Assembly: GCA_017619975.1 (NCBI GenBank)
Contig: JAFZRH010000066.1
Span: forward strand, 1 to 47,454
Direction of reading: 5' to 3'
DNA from: Lachnospiraceae bacterium
GTDB lineage: Bacteria; Bacillota; Clostridia; Lachnospirales; Lachnospiraceae
Length of the DNA stretch: 47,454 bases
Below the pieces are notes generated by a model that saw only the letters and a list, made by a program, of their open reading frames with translations, was not told the origin of the DNA and did no database searches. This document shows positions 24,844 to 31,658 of this stretch, one piece after another. The translations under genes and the position numbers were made by a program. Each line of letters begins with the position of its first letter. Positions within the stretch are counted from its first letter, which is position 1.

Positions 24844-25899
24844 TCAGGCCGCGGACTTTTCCGTCTTTTCCTTCTTGTCTGTCTTTTCCGTCTTTTCTTT
24901 CTTGTCTTTTTTGGTAAAGGTCCGGATCCAGCGCCGGATTCGGCCGTTCAAAAGCAGCCTGACCGCGATCTCCACCAGAATGCCCAGACGGATCCGGCCT
25001 TTCAGTTCCAGATACAGATTCGTCCGCTTTTCGTCAAAGACGCCCTCCAGCTGAATATGGTCCCCGAACAGCGGATAAAAGCGATAGACCGTTCCGATCA
25101 GCCGTCCCGTCTTCGCCGGATCTCCCAGGCCGAGCTCGCCCTGCAGCAGAAACCTCGTCGGAATCAGATGCTTCCCGAGCTTCAGGAGCTGCCGTTCGAT
25201 CAGATACACGGCGTTCTGATTCTTTTCATCTTCCCAGAATTCCGAGATCTTTTCGATCCAGGCGGCGGCTTTTTCAGGGAACGAAGCGTCTTCTTCAGCC
25301 GCTTCTTCTTCGGCTGCTTCTTCCGGCGGCGCTGCCGCGGATGCCGCTTCGGCTTCGGCTCTTTCCTTTTCTTCCCGGCGGCGCTGCAGTTCTTCGAAGA
25401 GCTCGTCGTATTTTTCCTTCGGCGTCGGACGGGATTTTTTTGTCTTCGCCGTTTTTCCGTTTTCCGCGGCCTTTGCGCTTTCCTGTTTCGGTTCGGCCGA
25501 CTCAGCTTCTTTCGCTTCCGCGGGGACCTCTTCCTCTTCCTTCTTTATTTCCTCTTTGGCTTCGGCCGCTTCTTCCGCGGTTTTTTCTTCTTTTTTGTCC
25601 GTTTCCGGCGCCTGATCCCCCCAGTTTCCCAGATACATCTTCTTGAAAGCATGTCCGAAGACACAGACGCGGACGCGGATCTGTGCCCGGATCGCCTCGA
25701 GCTTGACGTGCACCAGTTTCAGGAGCCAGGATACGCCGGCCTTCGCCTTCAGCTCTTCTGCCATGCGGCCGCGGATCTCATAGCGGATGGGAACGCAGAG
25801 CACCATGATCAGGATCAGCAAAACCAGCCCCAGGACAGCCAGAAGCACGATTCCGAGGATCTTCAGGATCAGCAGCAGGATCGATAATACGATAGCTAT
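24844..25899 (-). CDS. DUF2953 membrane-anchored protein (YtfI-like) with long charged insert
   Basis: The protein has an N-terminal membrane helix, a folded part starting VPIRYEIRGR, a ~120-residue low-complexity insert of Lys, Glu and Ala, a second folded part (LGKHLIPTRFLLQGELGLGDPAKTG, GVFDEKRT) and a Lys-rich tail (KKDKKEKTEKTDKKEKTEKSAA). The pair with gerW suggests a sporulation or envelope role. The first standard start codon in frame is GTG 25848, but that begins inside the helix. The frame is open to an ATA at 25899-25897, five bases after GGAGGTG and overlapping the preceding stop, and those 17 extra codons complete the helix; I give this longer extent, with the start uncertain. 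Confidence 0.75.
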   Translation of the reverse strand: MAIVLSILLLILKILGIVLLAVLGLVLLILIMVLCVPIRYEIRGRMAEELKAKAGVSWLLKLVHVKLEAIRAQIRVRVCVFGHAFKKMYLGNWGDQAPETDKKEEKTAEEAAEAKEEIKKEEEEVPAEAKEAESAEPKQESAKAAENGKTAKTKKSRPTPKEKYDELFEELQRRREEKERAEAEAASAAAPPEEAAEEEAAEEDASFPEKAAAWIEKISEFWEDEKNQNAVYLIERQLLKLGKHLIPTRFLLQGELGLGDPAKTGRLIGTVYRFYPLFGDHIQLEGVFDEKRTNLYLELKGRIRLGILVEIAVRLLLNGRIRRWIRTFTKKDKKEKTEKTDKKEKTEKSAA

Positions 25900-26243
25900 A
25901 CGCTCACCTCCCTCCAGCTGACGACGGGCTGCGCGGCAAAATAAGCTTTCATCTGTACCGTGCCGCTGTTTCGCAGGCAGTCATTCGCCATCTTCTCCAC
26001 CAGGGAGACCGCCTCCGCGCGATTTGCCGCGATGCCGAGAACGGTCAGTTTTTCGCCCTGATACGCCTTGTTCCGGCTCTCTTTAAAGCTTAACAGATCC
26101 AGCTGCGCGTTCGGATACGAAGAGAGCGCGACCAGCCAGCATTTATCGTTTCTGCTTTTTTTCCCGCGCTCCGCCGTACGCAGAAGCCCTTTTGCCCGGG
26201 CCTGCGCCTTCTCACCCACGTAGAGATCTTTCAGCCACTTCAT
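25896..26243 (-). CDS. Conserved hypothetical protein between pgsA and DUF2953
   Basis: A 115-residue soluble protein I cannot assign. It opens MKWLKDLYVGEKAQARAKGLL, has no signal or membrane helix, is basic in the first third and contains single Cys residues without a metal motif. It is packed three bases after pgsA and its stop overlaps the probable DUF2953 start, so it belongs to the gmk-rpoZ-rimO-pgsA operon. The pattern of alternating strands and helices (LVALSSYPNAQLDLLSF, KLTVLGIAANRAEAVSLVEKM) suggests a small alpha/beta fold. Confidence 0.75.
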   Translation of the reverse strand: MKWLKDLYVGEKAQARAKGLLRTAERGKKSRNDKCWLVALSSYPNAQLDLLSFKESRNKAYQGEKLTVLGIAANRAEAVSLVEKMANDCLRNSGTVQMKAYFAAQPVVSWREVSV

Positions 26244-26246
26244 CGT

Positions 26247-26780
26247 TTAATCCTTTAACACCGAGCGGTTTTTCGCCAGATAATCAACAAAGGACCAGAC
26301 GGTCAGAACCACCGCCAGCCACATCAGAATATCTGCTGTCAGTTGCCAGTATTTCCATTCAAACGGAAAGAGCAGGAAAGCCACCCAGAGCGTCTGGGCA
26401 TTTGTCTTGCGCTTTCCCAGATTTCCCGCTGCGATCACGACGCCTTTTTCCACGGCCACCAGGCGGAATCCGCTGATGGCGAATTCCCGGGCCGCGATAA
26501 CGATAACGGCCCAGGCGGGGACCCGGCCCATCGCAGTCAGGCAGATCAGGATCGAGCAGATCAGCAGCTTGTCCGCCAGCGGATCCATAAACTTGCCGAA
26601 ATTCGTGATCCAGTTATTTTTCCGGGCCAGATAGCCGTCCAGAAAATCCGTAAAGGAAGCCAGCAGAAACAGGATCCCGGCCAGATAGATAAGCGTGTTG
26701 TCCTTCGCGAAAAGGAGCAGCGCCGTGATCACAGGAACCATCAGGATCCTCGCGATTGTCAGCTTATTCGGCAGATTCAC
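26247..26780 (-). CDS. pgsA: CDP-diacylglycerol-glycerol-3-phosphate 3-phosphatidyltransferase
   Basis: Makes phosphatidylglycerol phosphate, the first committed step of phosphatidylglycerol and cardiolipin synthesis, in the membrane. The 177-residue enzyme has several membrane helices and the full CDP-alcohol phosphotransferase motif D48-G-x2-A52-R53-x8-G62-x3-D66-x3-D70. The start at 26780 overlaps the end of rimO by 17 bases. In Bacillota pgsA often follows a rimO-like gene, as here. Confidence 0.95.
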   Translation of the reverse strand: MNLPNKLTIARILMVPVITALLLFAKDNTLIYLAGILFLLASFTDFLDGYLARKNNWITNFGKFMDPLADKLLICSILICLTAMGRVPAWAVIVIAAREFAISGFRLVAVEKGVVIAAGNLGKRKTNAQTLWVAFLLFPFEWKYWQLTADILMWLAVVLTVWSFVDYLAKNRSVLKD

Positions 26781-28107
26781 TGATTCTTTCCCCCAACAGA
26801 TCGTATCCTTTCGCGCCGGTCACACGGACCGTCAGGAAAGCCCCGCTCTCCCATTCGCGGGTATCCTCGAAAAAGAGGAAGCCGTCCACCTCCGGAGCAT
26901 CTCCGGCCGTTCTGGCGACGTAAACGTTTTCTTCCGCGATCCGGCCTTCCACCATAACTTCCAGACGGCGGCCGATCATTTCTTTCGCCTTTTCAAAAGC
27001 GATCTTCTGCTGCCGGAGCATCAGCTCCTTCCGGCGTTTTTCCTTCACCCGCTTCGGGATCTGCCCTTTCATGCGGTATGCGGCAGTTCCCTCTTCCCGC
27101 GAATAACAGAATACGCCGAGCCGGTCAAAGCGGATCTCTTCGATAAACCGCAGGTTTTCCTCATGTTCTTCCTCGGTCTCACCCGGAAATCCGGTCATCA
27201 GCGTCGTCCGCAGTACGATGTCCGGGATCTTTTCCCGAAGAGCGGCGATCCTTTCCCGCAGTTCCTGCTGATCGGTCTTCCGGCCCATGCGCTTCAGCAC
27301 ACTGTCCGCCGCGTGCTGGATCGGCAGATCCAGATAGTGGCAGAGTTTGCCGGAGACCGCCATCAGATCGATCAGTTCCCCGGTCAGTTCCTCCGGATAC
27401 CCGTACAGAAGGCGGATCCAGCGGATCCCCTCGATCTTCTCCAGACGGCGGATCAGGTCCGGCAGGGCCTTGCGGCCGTACAGATCCGTGCCGTAGAGCG
27501 TCGTTTCCTGCGCGACCAGGATCAGTTCCCGGACACCGCCCCGGGCCAGCGTTTCCGCCTGCTCCAGCAGATATTCCATCGGATAGCTGCGGTAATGCCC
27601 CCGCGCAAAAGGAATGGCGCAGTAAGTGCAGTATTTGTCGCAGCCCTCCGCGATCTTAAGATAAGCATAATAGCCGCCCGTTGTCAGGATCCGTTCGCGG
27701 ACTGCCGGCAGCGCGTTGACGTCATCAAAGAACTGCAGCGATTTCGGATGACCGCGCAGGACTGCGCCGACCGCTTCCGCGATATGCGGATACGAAGCCG
27801 TTCCCACAACGGCATCCAGTTCGGGCAGTTCCCGCAGGATTTCGTCTTTATACCGTTCGGCAAGACAGCCGGCGGCAAGCAGCGCGCGGCATTTTCCTTC
27901 CTGTTTCTGTCGGGCCAGATCCAGAATGGCGCCGATACTCTCCTGTTTGGCATCCCCGATAAAGGCGCAGGTGTTGACAATGATCACGTCCGCCCCGGCA
28001 GGATCGTCCGTAAAAGAATACCCTGCCTGCCTGAGAAGGCCGAGCATGGCTTCCGAATCAGTCAGATTCTTGTCACAGCCGAGAGACAGGAAATAGACCG
28101 ATTCCAT
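26764..28107 (-). CDS. rimO: Ribosomal protein S12 methylthiotransferase
   Basis: A radical-SAM enzyme that adds a methylthio group to an Asp of ribosomal protein S12. The 447 residues include the N-terminal cluster ligands Cys11, Cys47 and Cys81, the radical-SAM CxxxCxxC at Cys156, 160 and 163, and a C-terminal TRAM domain. The LGCDKNLTDSE opening is characteristic of RimO rather than MiaB or MtaB. The start codon shares one base with the rpoZ stop (TGATG), preceded by GGAGGAG inside rpoZ, so translation is coupled. Confidence 0.95.
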   Translation of the reverse strand: MESVYFLSLGCDKNLTDSEAMLGLLRQAGYSFTDDPAGADVIIVNTCAFIGDAKQESIGAILDLARQKQEGKCRALLAAGCLAERYKDEILRELPELDAVVGTASYPHIAEAVGAVLRGHPKSLQFFDDVNALPAVRERILTTGGYYAYLKIAEGCDKYCTYCAIPFARGHYRSYPMEYLLEQAETLARGGVRELILVAQETTLYGTDLYGRKALPDLIRRLEKIEGIRWIRLLYGYPEELTGELIDLMAVSGKLCHYLDLPIQHAADSVLKRMGRKTDQQELRERIAALREKIPDIVLRTTLMTGFPGETEEEHEENLRFIEEIRFDRLGVFCYSREEGTAAYRMKGQIPKRVKEKRRKELMLRQQKIAFEKAKEMIGRRLEVMVEGRIAEENVYVARTAGDAPEVDGFLFFEDTREWESGAFLTVRVTGAKGYDLLGERISESAE

Positions 28108-28538
28108 CAGTTCTCCTCCGGAAGGACCTCTTTTTCCTCGTCCGGCAGAAGGATCTCTTCGCCTTCGGCTTCGTCGTCTTCATCATCGTCGTCGTCTTCG
28201 TCAAGATTCAGCTTTTTCGAAGCCTCTTCCATCGCTGCCCGGGCTTCCGCTTCTCTGGCCAGCCGTTCCGCCTCTGCCGCCATACGGGCCGCGTAACGTT
28301 CTTTATATTCCGCCTCTTCCTCGGGCGAAAGGAAACGGATCTCCCCGTTGTACATCTCTTCCACGGCGATGGAGAGAGGCTTGCGGGAATGATCTTCCAG
28401 TTCCATATATCCTTTATCGACCATCTGACGGGCCCGCTTGGCGGTGCCCATAACGATGGAATAACGGCTTTTCACGATGGGTTCCTTGCCGTCTTCGTTG
28501 ATTTTGGCCATCATTTCGGAAAACGAAGGATGTAACAT
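28107..28538 (-). CDS. rpoZ: RNA polymerase omega subunit with acidic C-terminal extension
   Basis: Omega helps assemble RNA polymerase by binding the beta' subunit. Residues 1-~75 are the classical fold (IVKSRYSIVMGTAKRARQMV, then KPLSIAVEEMYNGEI). The protein continues to 143 residues, roughly twice the usual clostridial length: an Arg/Glu/Ala-rich helical stretch, then a tail that is nearly all Asp and Glu (from about 113). The tail is encoded by a GA-rich repeat on the coding strand. The ATG follows AAGGAG. It sits between gmk and rimO. Confidence 0.93.
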   Translation of the reverse strand: MLHPSFSEMMAKINEDGKEPIVKSRYSIVMGTAKRARQMVDKGYMELEDHSRKPLSIAVEEMYNGEIRFLSPEEEAEYKERYAARMAAEAERLAREAEARAAMEEASKKLNLDEDDDDDEDDEAEGEEILLPDEEKEVLPEEN

Positions 28539-28560
28539 AAGGTTTCTCCTTTAAATAAAT

Positions 28561-29238
28561 TCAAATAGTAATATTATCACAGTTTTCTCTGTCTTTCAAG
28601 ATTTCCCGCAATTCCTTCTGAACCTCCCGGGTCAGGCGCAGCGCTTCTTCCCGCGGGACCCGGTCTTTGCCGCGTCCTCTGACGAAGGAATGGATCTCGG
28701 CAGCCGTCTCCCGGACCGTATCATTGACCACGATATGACCGTAGCGTTCCACGATATCGGCCTCCCGGACCGCTTTCTTCATCCGGTTCGTGATCTGTTC
28801 TTCCGTCTCGGTTCCCCGTCCCGTGATGCGGCGGACCAGTTCTTTCGCATCCGGAGGAATGATATAGACGGAGACCGCATCCGGACACAGCCGGCAGACG
28901 TTCATGGCGCCTTCCACCTCAATATCCAGAATGACGGTTTTCCCTTCATCCCGCAGCTGATCCACATGATCCTTCAGCGTTCCGTACGCGCGGTCGAAGA
29001 AGCGGGCGTATTCCAGAAAACGGCCTTCTTCGACCCACCGGTCAAACGTGGCGGGATCAATAAAAAAGTAATCCTTGCCGTCTGTTTCTCCCGGTCTCGG
29101 CGCCCTCGTCGTTGCGGAGACCGAGAACGCATAGTCGGGGTGTTCTGCCATCAGTTCTTTAATAACCGTTCCCTTCCCGACTCCAGAGAAGCCGGAAACA
29201 ACCAGTAGTTTTCCTCTGCTTTTTCTGCGTTTTGCCAC
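28561..29238 (-). CDS. gmk: Guanylate kinase
   Basis: Converts GMP to GDP with ATP. The 225-residue protein has the P-loop GFSGVGKGT at 16-24, the GMP-binding block SVSATTRAPRPGE..G.DYFF and the LDIEVEGA Walker B-like segment. It starts with GTG at 29238, preceded by GAAGGCGG. It heads the operon gmk-rpoZ-rimO-pgsA-hypothetical-DUF2953-gerW. The usual upstream regulator gene remA is absent; instead an unrelated small membrane protein diverges from it. Confidence 0.96.
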   Translation of the reverse strand: MAKRRKSRGKLLVVSGFSGVGKGTVIKELMAEHPDYAFSVSATTRAPRPGETDGKDYFFIDPATFDRWVEEGRFLEYARFFDRAYGTLKDHVDQLRDEGKTVILDIEVEGAMNVCRLCPDAVSVYIIPPDAKELVRRITGRGTETEEQITNRMKKAVREADIVERYGHIVVNDTVRETAAEIHSFVRGRGKDRVPREEALRLTREVQKELREILKDRENCDNITI

Positions 29239-29256
29239 GAGATTTTACCGCCTTCA

Positions 29257-29285
29257 TTGACTTTGAAAAACACAGATATTATAAT
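29257..29285 (+). promoter_or_regulatory. Sigma-A promoter for the small membrane protein (plus strand)
   Basis: TTGACT (29257-29262), a 17-base spacer, TATAAT (29280-29285). The -10 lies in an 8-base palindrome (ATTATAAT, 29278-29285) shared with the opposite promoter. Confidence 0.75.
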
Positions 29286-29306
29286 GCTCTCACAGACTTT
29301 CGTCAA
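29278..29306 (-). promoter_or_regulatory. Sigma-A promoter of the gmk operon (minus strand)
   Basis: Minus-strand TTGACG (29306-29301), a 17-base spacer, TATAAT (29283-29278). Together with the plus-strand promoter it forms a symmetric bidirectional promoter with leaders of ~32 bases on each side. Confidence 0.75.
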
Positions 29307-29322
29307 CGAATGAGGGCCCAAA

Positions 29323-29589
29323 ATGAAAAAGTTTCAACGGATCGGCGCCGTGATCGTCATCATCCTGCTGTTATCCATGTACCTGATCTGCTTTATTGCC
29401 GCCGTGAGCGGCTCCGAAAGCCTCCAGCCGCTGTTTAAGATCACGCTCGGCATGACCGTCGCGCTGCCTGTCCTGCTCTATGTTTTTATTCTTTTCCTGC
29501 GTCTTGCCTCTAAAAACAAGGTGGAGATCCGGGAAAACGAAAACAGCCGGGACGGCGAAGCAGAGGGGGCGGACCGCACTGCCGAATAA
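29323..29589 (+). CDS. Small two-helix membrane protein, unknown function
   Basis: An 88-residue protein with two hydrophobic helices (about 8-28 and 38-62), a short loop with SGSESLQP between them, and an acidic C-terminal tail (EIRENENSRDGEAEGADRTAE), so both ends are probably cytoplasmic. It is not a family I recognise. The ATG at 29323 follows GAGGG. A near-consensus promoter shared with gmk precedes it; its stop is five bases from the convergent rpiB stop. Co-regulation with gmk is suggested by the shared -10, not shown. Confidence 0.7.
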   Translation: MKKFQRIGAVIVIILLLSMYLICFIAAVSGSESLQPLFKITLGMTVALPVLLYVFILFLRLASKNKVEIRENENSRDGEAEGADRTAE

Positions 29590-29594
29590 GAAGT

Positions 29595-30047
29595 CTATTC
29601 CGTCCGGAAACGCGCTTCGATCTCCCGGATCAGTTCGACCCGCTTCGCGTGGCGGCCGCCTTCGCAGGACGCTTCCAGGAAGGCGTCCGTGATCATCTTT
29701 GCCATATCGATCCCGATAACGCGCGCCCCGAAAGCAATGATCTGCGCGTGATTGTGCCGGACCGCCATCTGCGCGGTATACGGCTCGGAGCATACCGCCG
29801 CCCGGATCCCCTGTACTTTGTTGGCCGCCAGAGAGATCCCGACGCCGGTCCCGCAGATCAGAACCCCCCGCTCGACCTCGCCGTTTTTCACGGCAAGCGC
29901 TACTTTTTCTCCGTAAACGGGATAATCGCAGCGTGCTTCCGAGTAGGTCCCGTAATCCGTCACTTCATGTCCCTTTGCCGTCAGATATGCCCGGATCTCC
30001 TCTTTCATGGAAAAAGCGGCATGATCGCACCCGATACCGATCTTCAT
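29595..30047 (-). CDS. rpiB: Ribose-5-phosphate isomerase B
   Basis: Interconverts ribose 5-phosphate and ribulose 5-phosphate. The 150 residues show GIGCDHAAF at 4-12 with the phosphate-binding His, Cys65 as general base in the LICGTGVGISLAANK block, and the conserved HNHAQIIAFGARV. The enzyme lacks the substitutions that mark LacA/LacB galactose-6-phosphate isomerases. AAAAGGAGG precedes the ATG, with a promoter and a short hairpin in the leader. Confidence 0.95.
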   Translation of the reverse strand: MKIGIGCDHAAFSMKEEIRAYLTAKGHEVTDYGTYSEARCDYPVYGEKVALAVKNGEVERGVLICGTGVGISLAANKVQGIRAAVCSEPYTAQMAVRHNHAQIIAFGARVIGIDMAKMITDAFLEASCEGGRHAKRVELIREIEARFRTE

Positions 30048-30064
30048 GGCTTTCCTCCTTTTGG

Positions 30065-30082
30065 CCGCCCCTGTCAGGGCGG
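30065..30082 (-). other. Leader hairpin of rpiB
   Basis: A 6-bp perfect GC stem (ccgccc with gggcgg, 6-base loop) lies in the ~36-base leader, upstream of the ribosome binding site. It does not resemble a known riboswitch and may only stabilise the mRNA. Confidence 0.4.
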
Positions 30083-30089
30083 TAAAATG

Positions 30090-30118
30090 AGTATAGCATT
30101 TCCCGGCGTGCGAGGCAA
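30090..30118 (-). promoter_or_regulatory. Sigma-A promoter of rpiB
   Basis: Minus-strand TTGCCT (30118-30113), a 17-base spacer, TATACT (30095-30090). Confidence 0.65.
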
Positions 30119-30150
30119 GATTTCGCGGCGCGGCAGCGTATTTTTTCCGA

Positions 30151-30179
30151 TTTACTTTTCTTATGGAATCATCTATAAT
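30151..30179 (+). promoter_or_regulatory. Sigma-A promoter of the GT2-gtrA-yfhO cassette
   Basis: TTTACT (30151-30156), a 17-base spacer, perfect TATAAT (30174-30179), with a leader of ~67 bases. Confidence 0.7.
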
Positions 30180-30253
30180 ATTTGTTTAGTGGTTTTTGCC
30201 ACTTTTCCGGATGGAAAGCTGTATTACTGGCAGAACATCTTCAGGAGGCATGC

Positions 30254-31228
30254 ATGAAAACTGTTGATATCGTCGTCCCCTGCTACAACGAAGCCGAGGC
30301 CGTCGAGGCATTTTTACAGGAAACGGAACGGGTCACCGCCTCGCTCGGCGGCTACCGTTTCTCCTATATATTCGTCGATGACGGCTCCCGGGACGCCACG
30401 CTGTCCCTGCTGCGGAAGATGCAGCAGGAAAACGAACGGGTCCATTATCTTTCCTTTTCCCGGAATTTCGGCAAGGAAGCCGCCATGTACGCCGGTCTGC
30501 AGCATACGGAGGGCGACTACGTGATCGTCATGGACGCCGACCTGCAGCATCCGCCCGCCCTGATCCCGCAGATGGTGGAACAGATCGAAGCGGGTCACGA
30601 CTGCGCCGCCGCCTGCCGCAGCACCCGGGACGGTGAAAAAGGCCTGCGGAGCCTGTTCTCCCGCCTCTTCTACCGCTTCAGCAATTCCCTGTCCGACGTG
30701 AAAATGCCGCAGAACGCGGTGGACTTCCGCATGATGACCCGCCAGATGGTCGACGCGATCCTCTCCCTCTCGGAAGTGGAACGCTTTTCCAAGGGCATCT
30801 TCGTCTGGGTCGGCTTCGATACCGTCTGGATCCCTTACGAGAACGTGGAACGCACGCTCGGCACCAGCAAATGGAGCTTCCGGGGCCTTTTGAAATATGC
30901 CATCGACGGCATTACTTCCTTTACCATCAAGCCCCTCAAGCTGATCCGGAATTTCGGCGCGCTGCTTTTCGTGATCTCGCTGATCTATATTCTGATCACG
31001 CTGATCAAAACGCTGGTCATGGGGATCGACGTGCCCGGATACGCTTCCCTGCTTTGCGTGACTCTGTTTCTCGGCGGCACGGTCCAGCTTTCGATCGGCG
31101 TGGTCGGCGAATACATCGCCCATATCTATCTGGAAGCCAAAGACCGGCCGGTCTATATCCTGAAGGAGACCGATCTGGCCGCCGCGAAGGCAAAAAACGA
31201 CAGGGCGGAGGATCCCGCCGATGCATGA
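30254..31228 (+). CDS. GT2 family glycosyltransferase (polyprenyl-phosphate sugar synthase type)
   Basis: A membrane-attached glycosyltransferase of the GtrB/DpmA type that would load a sugar onto undecaprenyl phosphate at the cytoplasmic face. The 324 residues contain VVPCYNE at 7-13, the nucleotide-sugar motif VDDGS at 41-45, the metal-binding DADLQHPP at 94-101, and two C-terminal helices (about 235-258 and 268-290) ending in GEYIAHIYLEAKDRP. The ATG at 30254 follows AGGAGG. It overlaps gtrA by eight bases, which fits a lipid-sugar flippase partner. Confidence 0.92.
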   Translation: MKTVDIVVPCYNEAEAVEAFLQETERVTASLGGYRFSYIFVDDGSRDATLSLLRKMQQENERVHYLSFSRNFGKEAAMYAGLQHTEGDYVIVMDADLQHPPALIPQMVEQIEAGHDCAAACRSTRDGEKGLRSLFSRLFYRFSNSLSDVKMPQNAVDFRMMTRQMVDAILSLSEVERFSKGIFVWVGFDTVWIPYENVERTLGTSKWSFRGLLKYAIDGITSFTIKPLKLIRNFGALLFVISLIYILITLIKTLVMGIDVPGYASLLCVTLFLGGTVQLSIGVVGEYIAHIYLEAKDRPVYILKETDLAAAKAKNDRAEDPADA

Positions 31229-31658
31229 GAAACTCCGTCAGATCAAGGAGCGTTACGTCAACCGGGAGACGGTCACCTATGTGATCTTCGGCGTCCTGAC
31301 CACAGCGGTCAATTACGCCGTATACTATCCGCTGCGCGCCCTGGGCGTCAATTACCTGATCTCGAACGTCATTGCCTGGATCGTTGCGGTGACCTTCGCC
31401 TTCTTCACCAACAAGCATTTTGTCTTTGAGAGCAAGGACTATTCGCTTTCGGTGCTGCTGCCGGAACTCGGAAAATTCGTAGCCGGACGGCTCATCACGC
31501 TGGGGCTGGAGGAACTGCTGATGTACGTCAGCGTCGACCTGCTGCACTTTAACGACAGGATCATGAAGCTTATCGTCAGTGTGCTGATCATCATCCTGAA
31601 CTATGTTTTCAGCAAACTGTTCATTTTTACGAAGAAGGAGAAGACCGATGAAGACTAA
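31221..31658 (+). CDS. GtrA family membrane protein (lipid-linked sugar flippase candidate)
   Basis: A 145-residue protein with four hydrophobic helices and the GtrA pattern (VTYVIFGVLTTAVNYAVYY near 17-35; FAFFTNKHFVF near 60). GtrA-family proteins are thought to move polyprenyl-linked sugars across the membrane. Its start overlaps the glycosyltransferase end, and its end overlaps the yfhO start by eleven bases, so the three are translated as a unit. Confidence 0.9.
   Translation: MHEKLRQIKERYVNRETVTYVIFGVLTTAVNYAVYYPLRALGVNYLISNVIAWIVAVTFAFFTNKHFVFESKDYSLSVLLPELGKFVAGRLITLGLEELLMYVSVDLLHFNDRIMKLIVSVLIIILNYVFSKLFIFTKKEKTDED

Noticed and set aside
26695..28296. Plus-strand open frame (533 codons) opposite pgsA, rimO and rpoZ
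   Set aside because: It mirrors the conserved minus-strand genes and ends in a Ser run that is the antisense of the rpoZ acidic tail.
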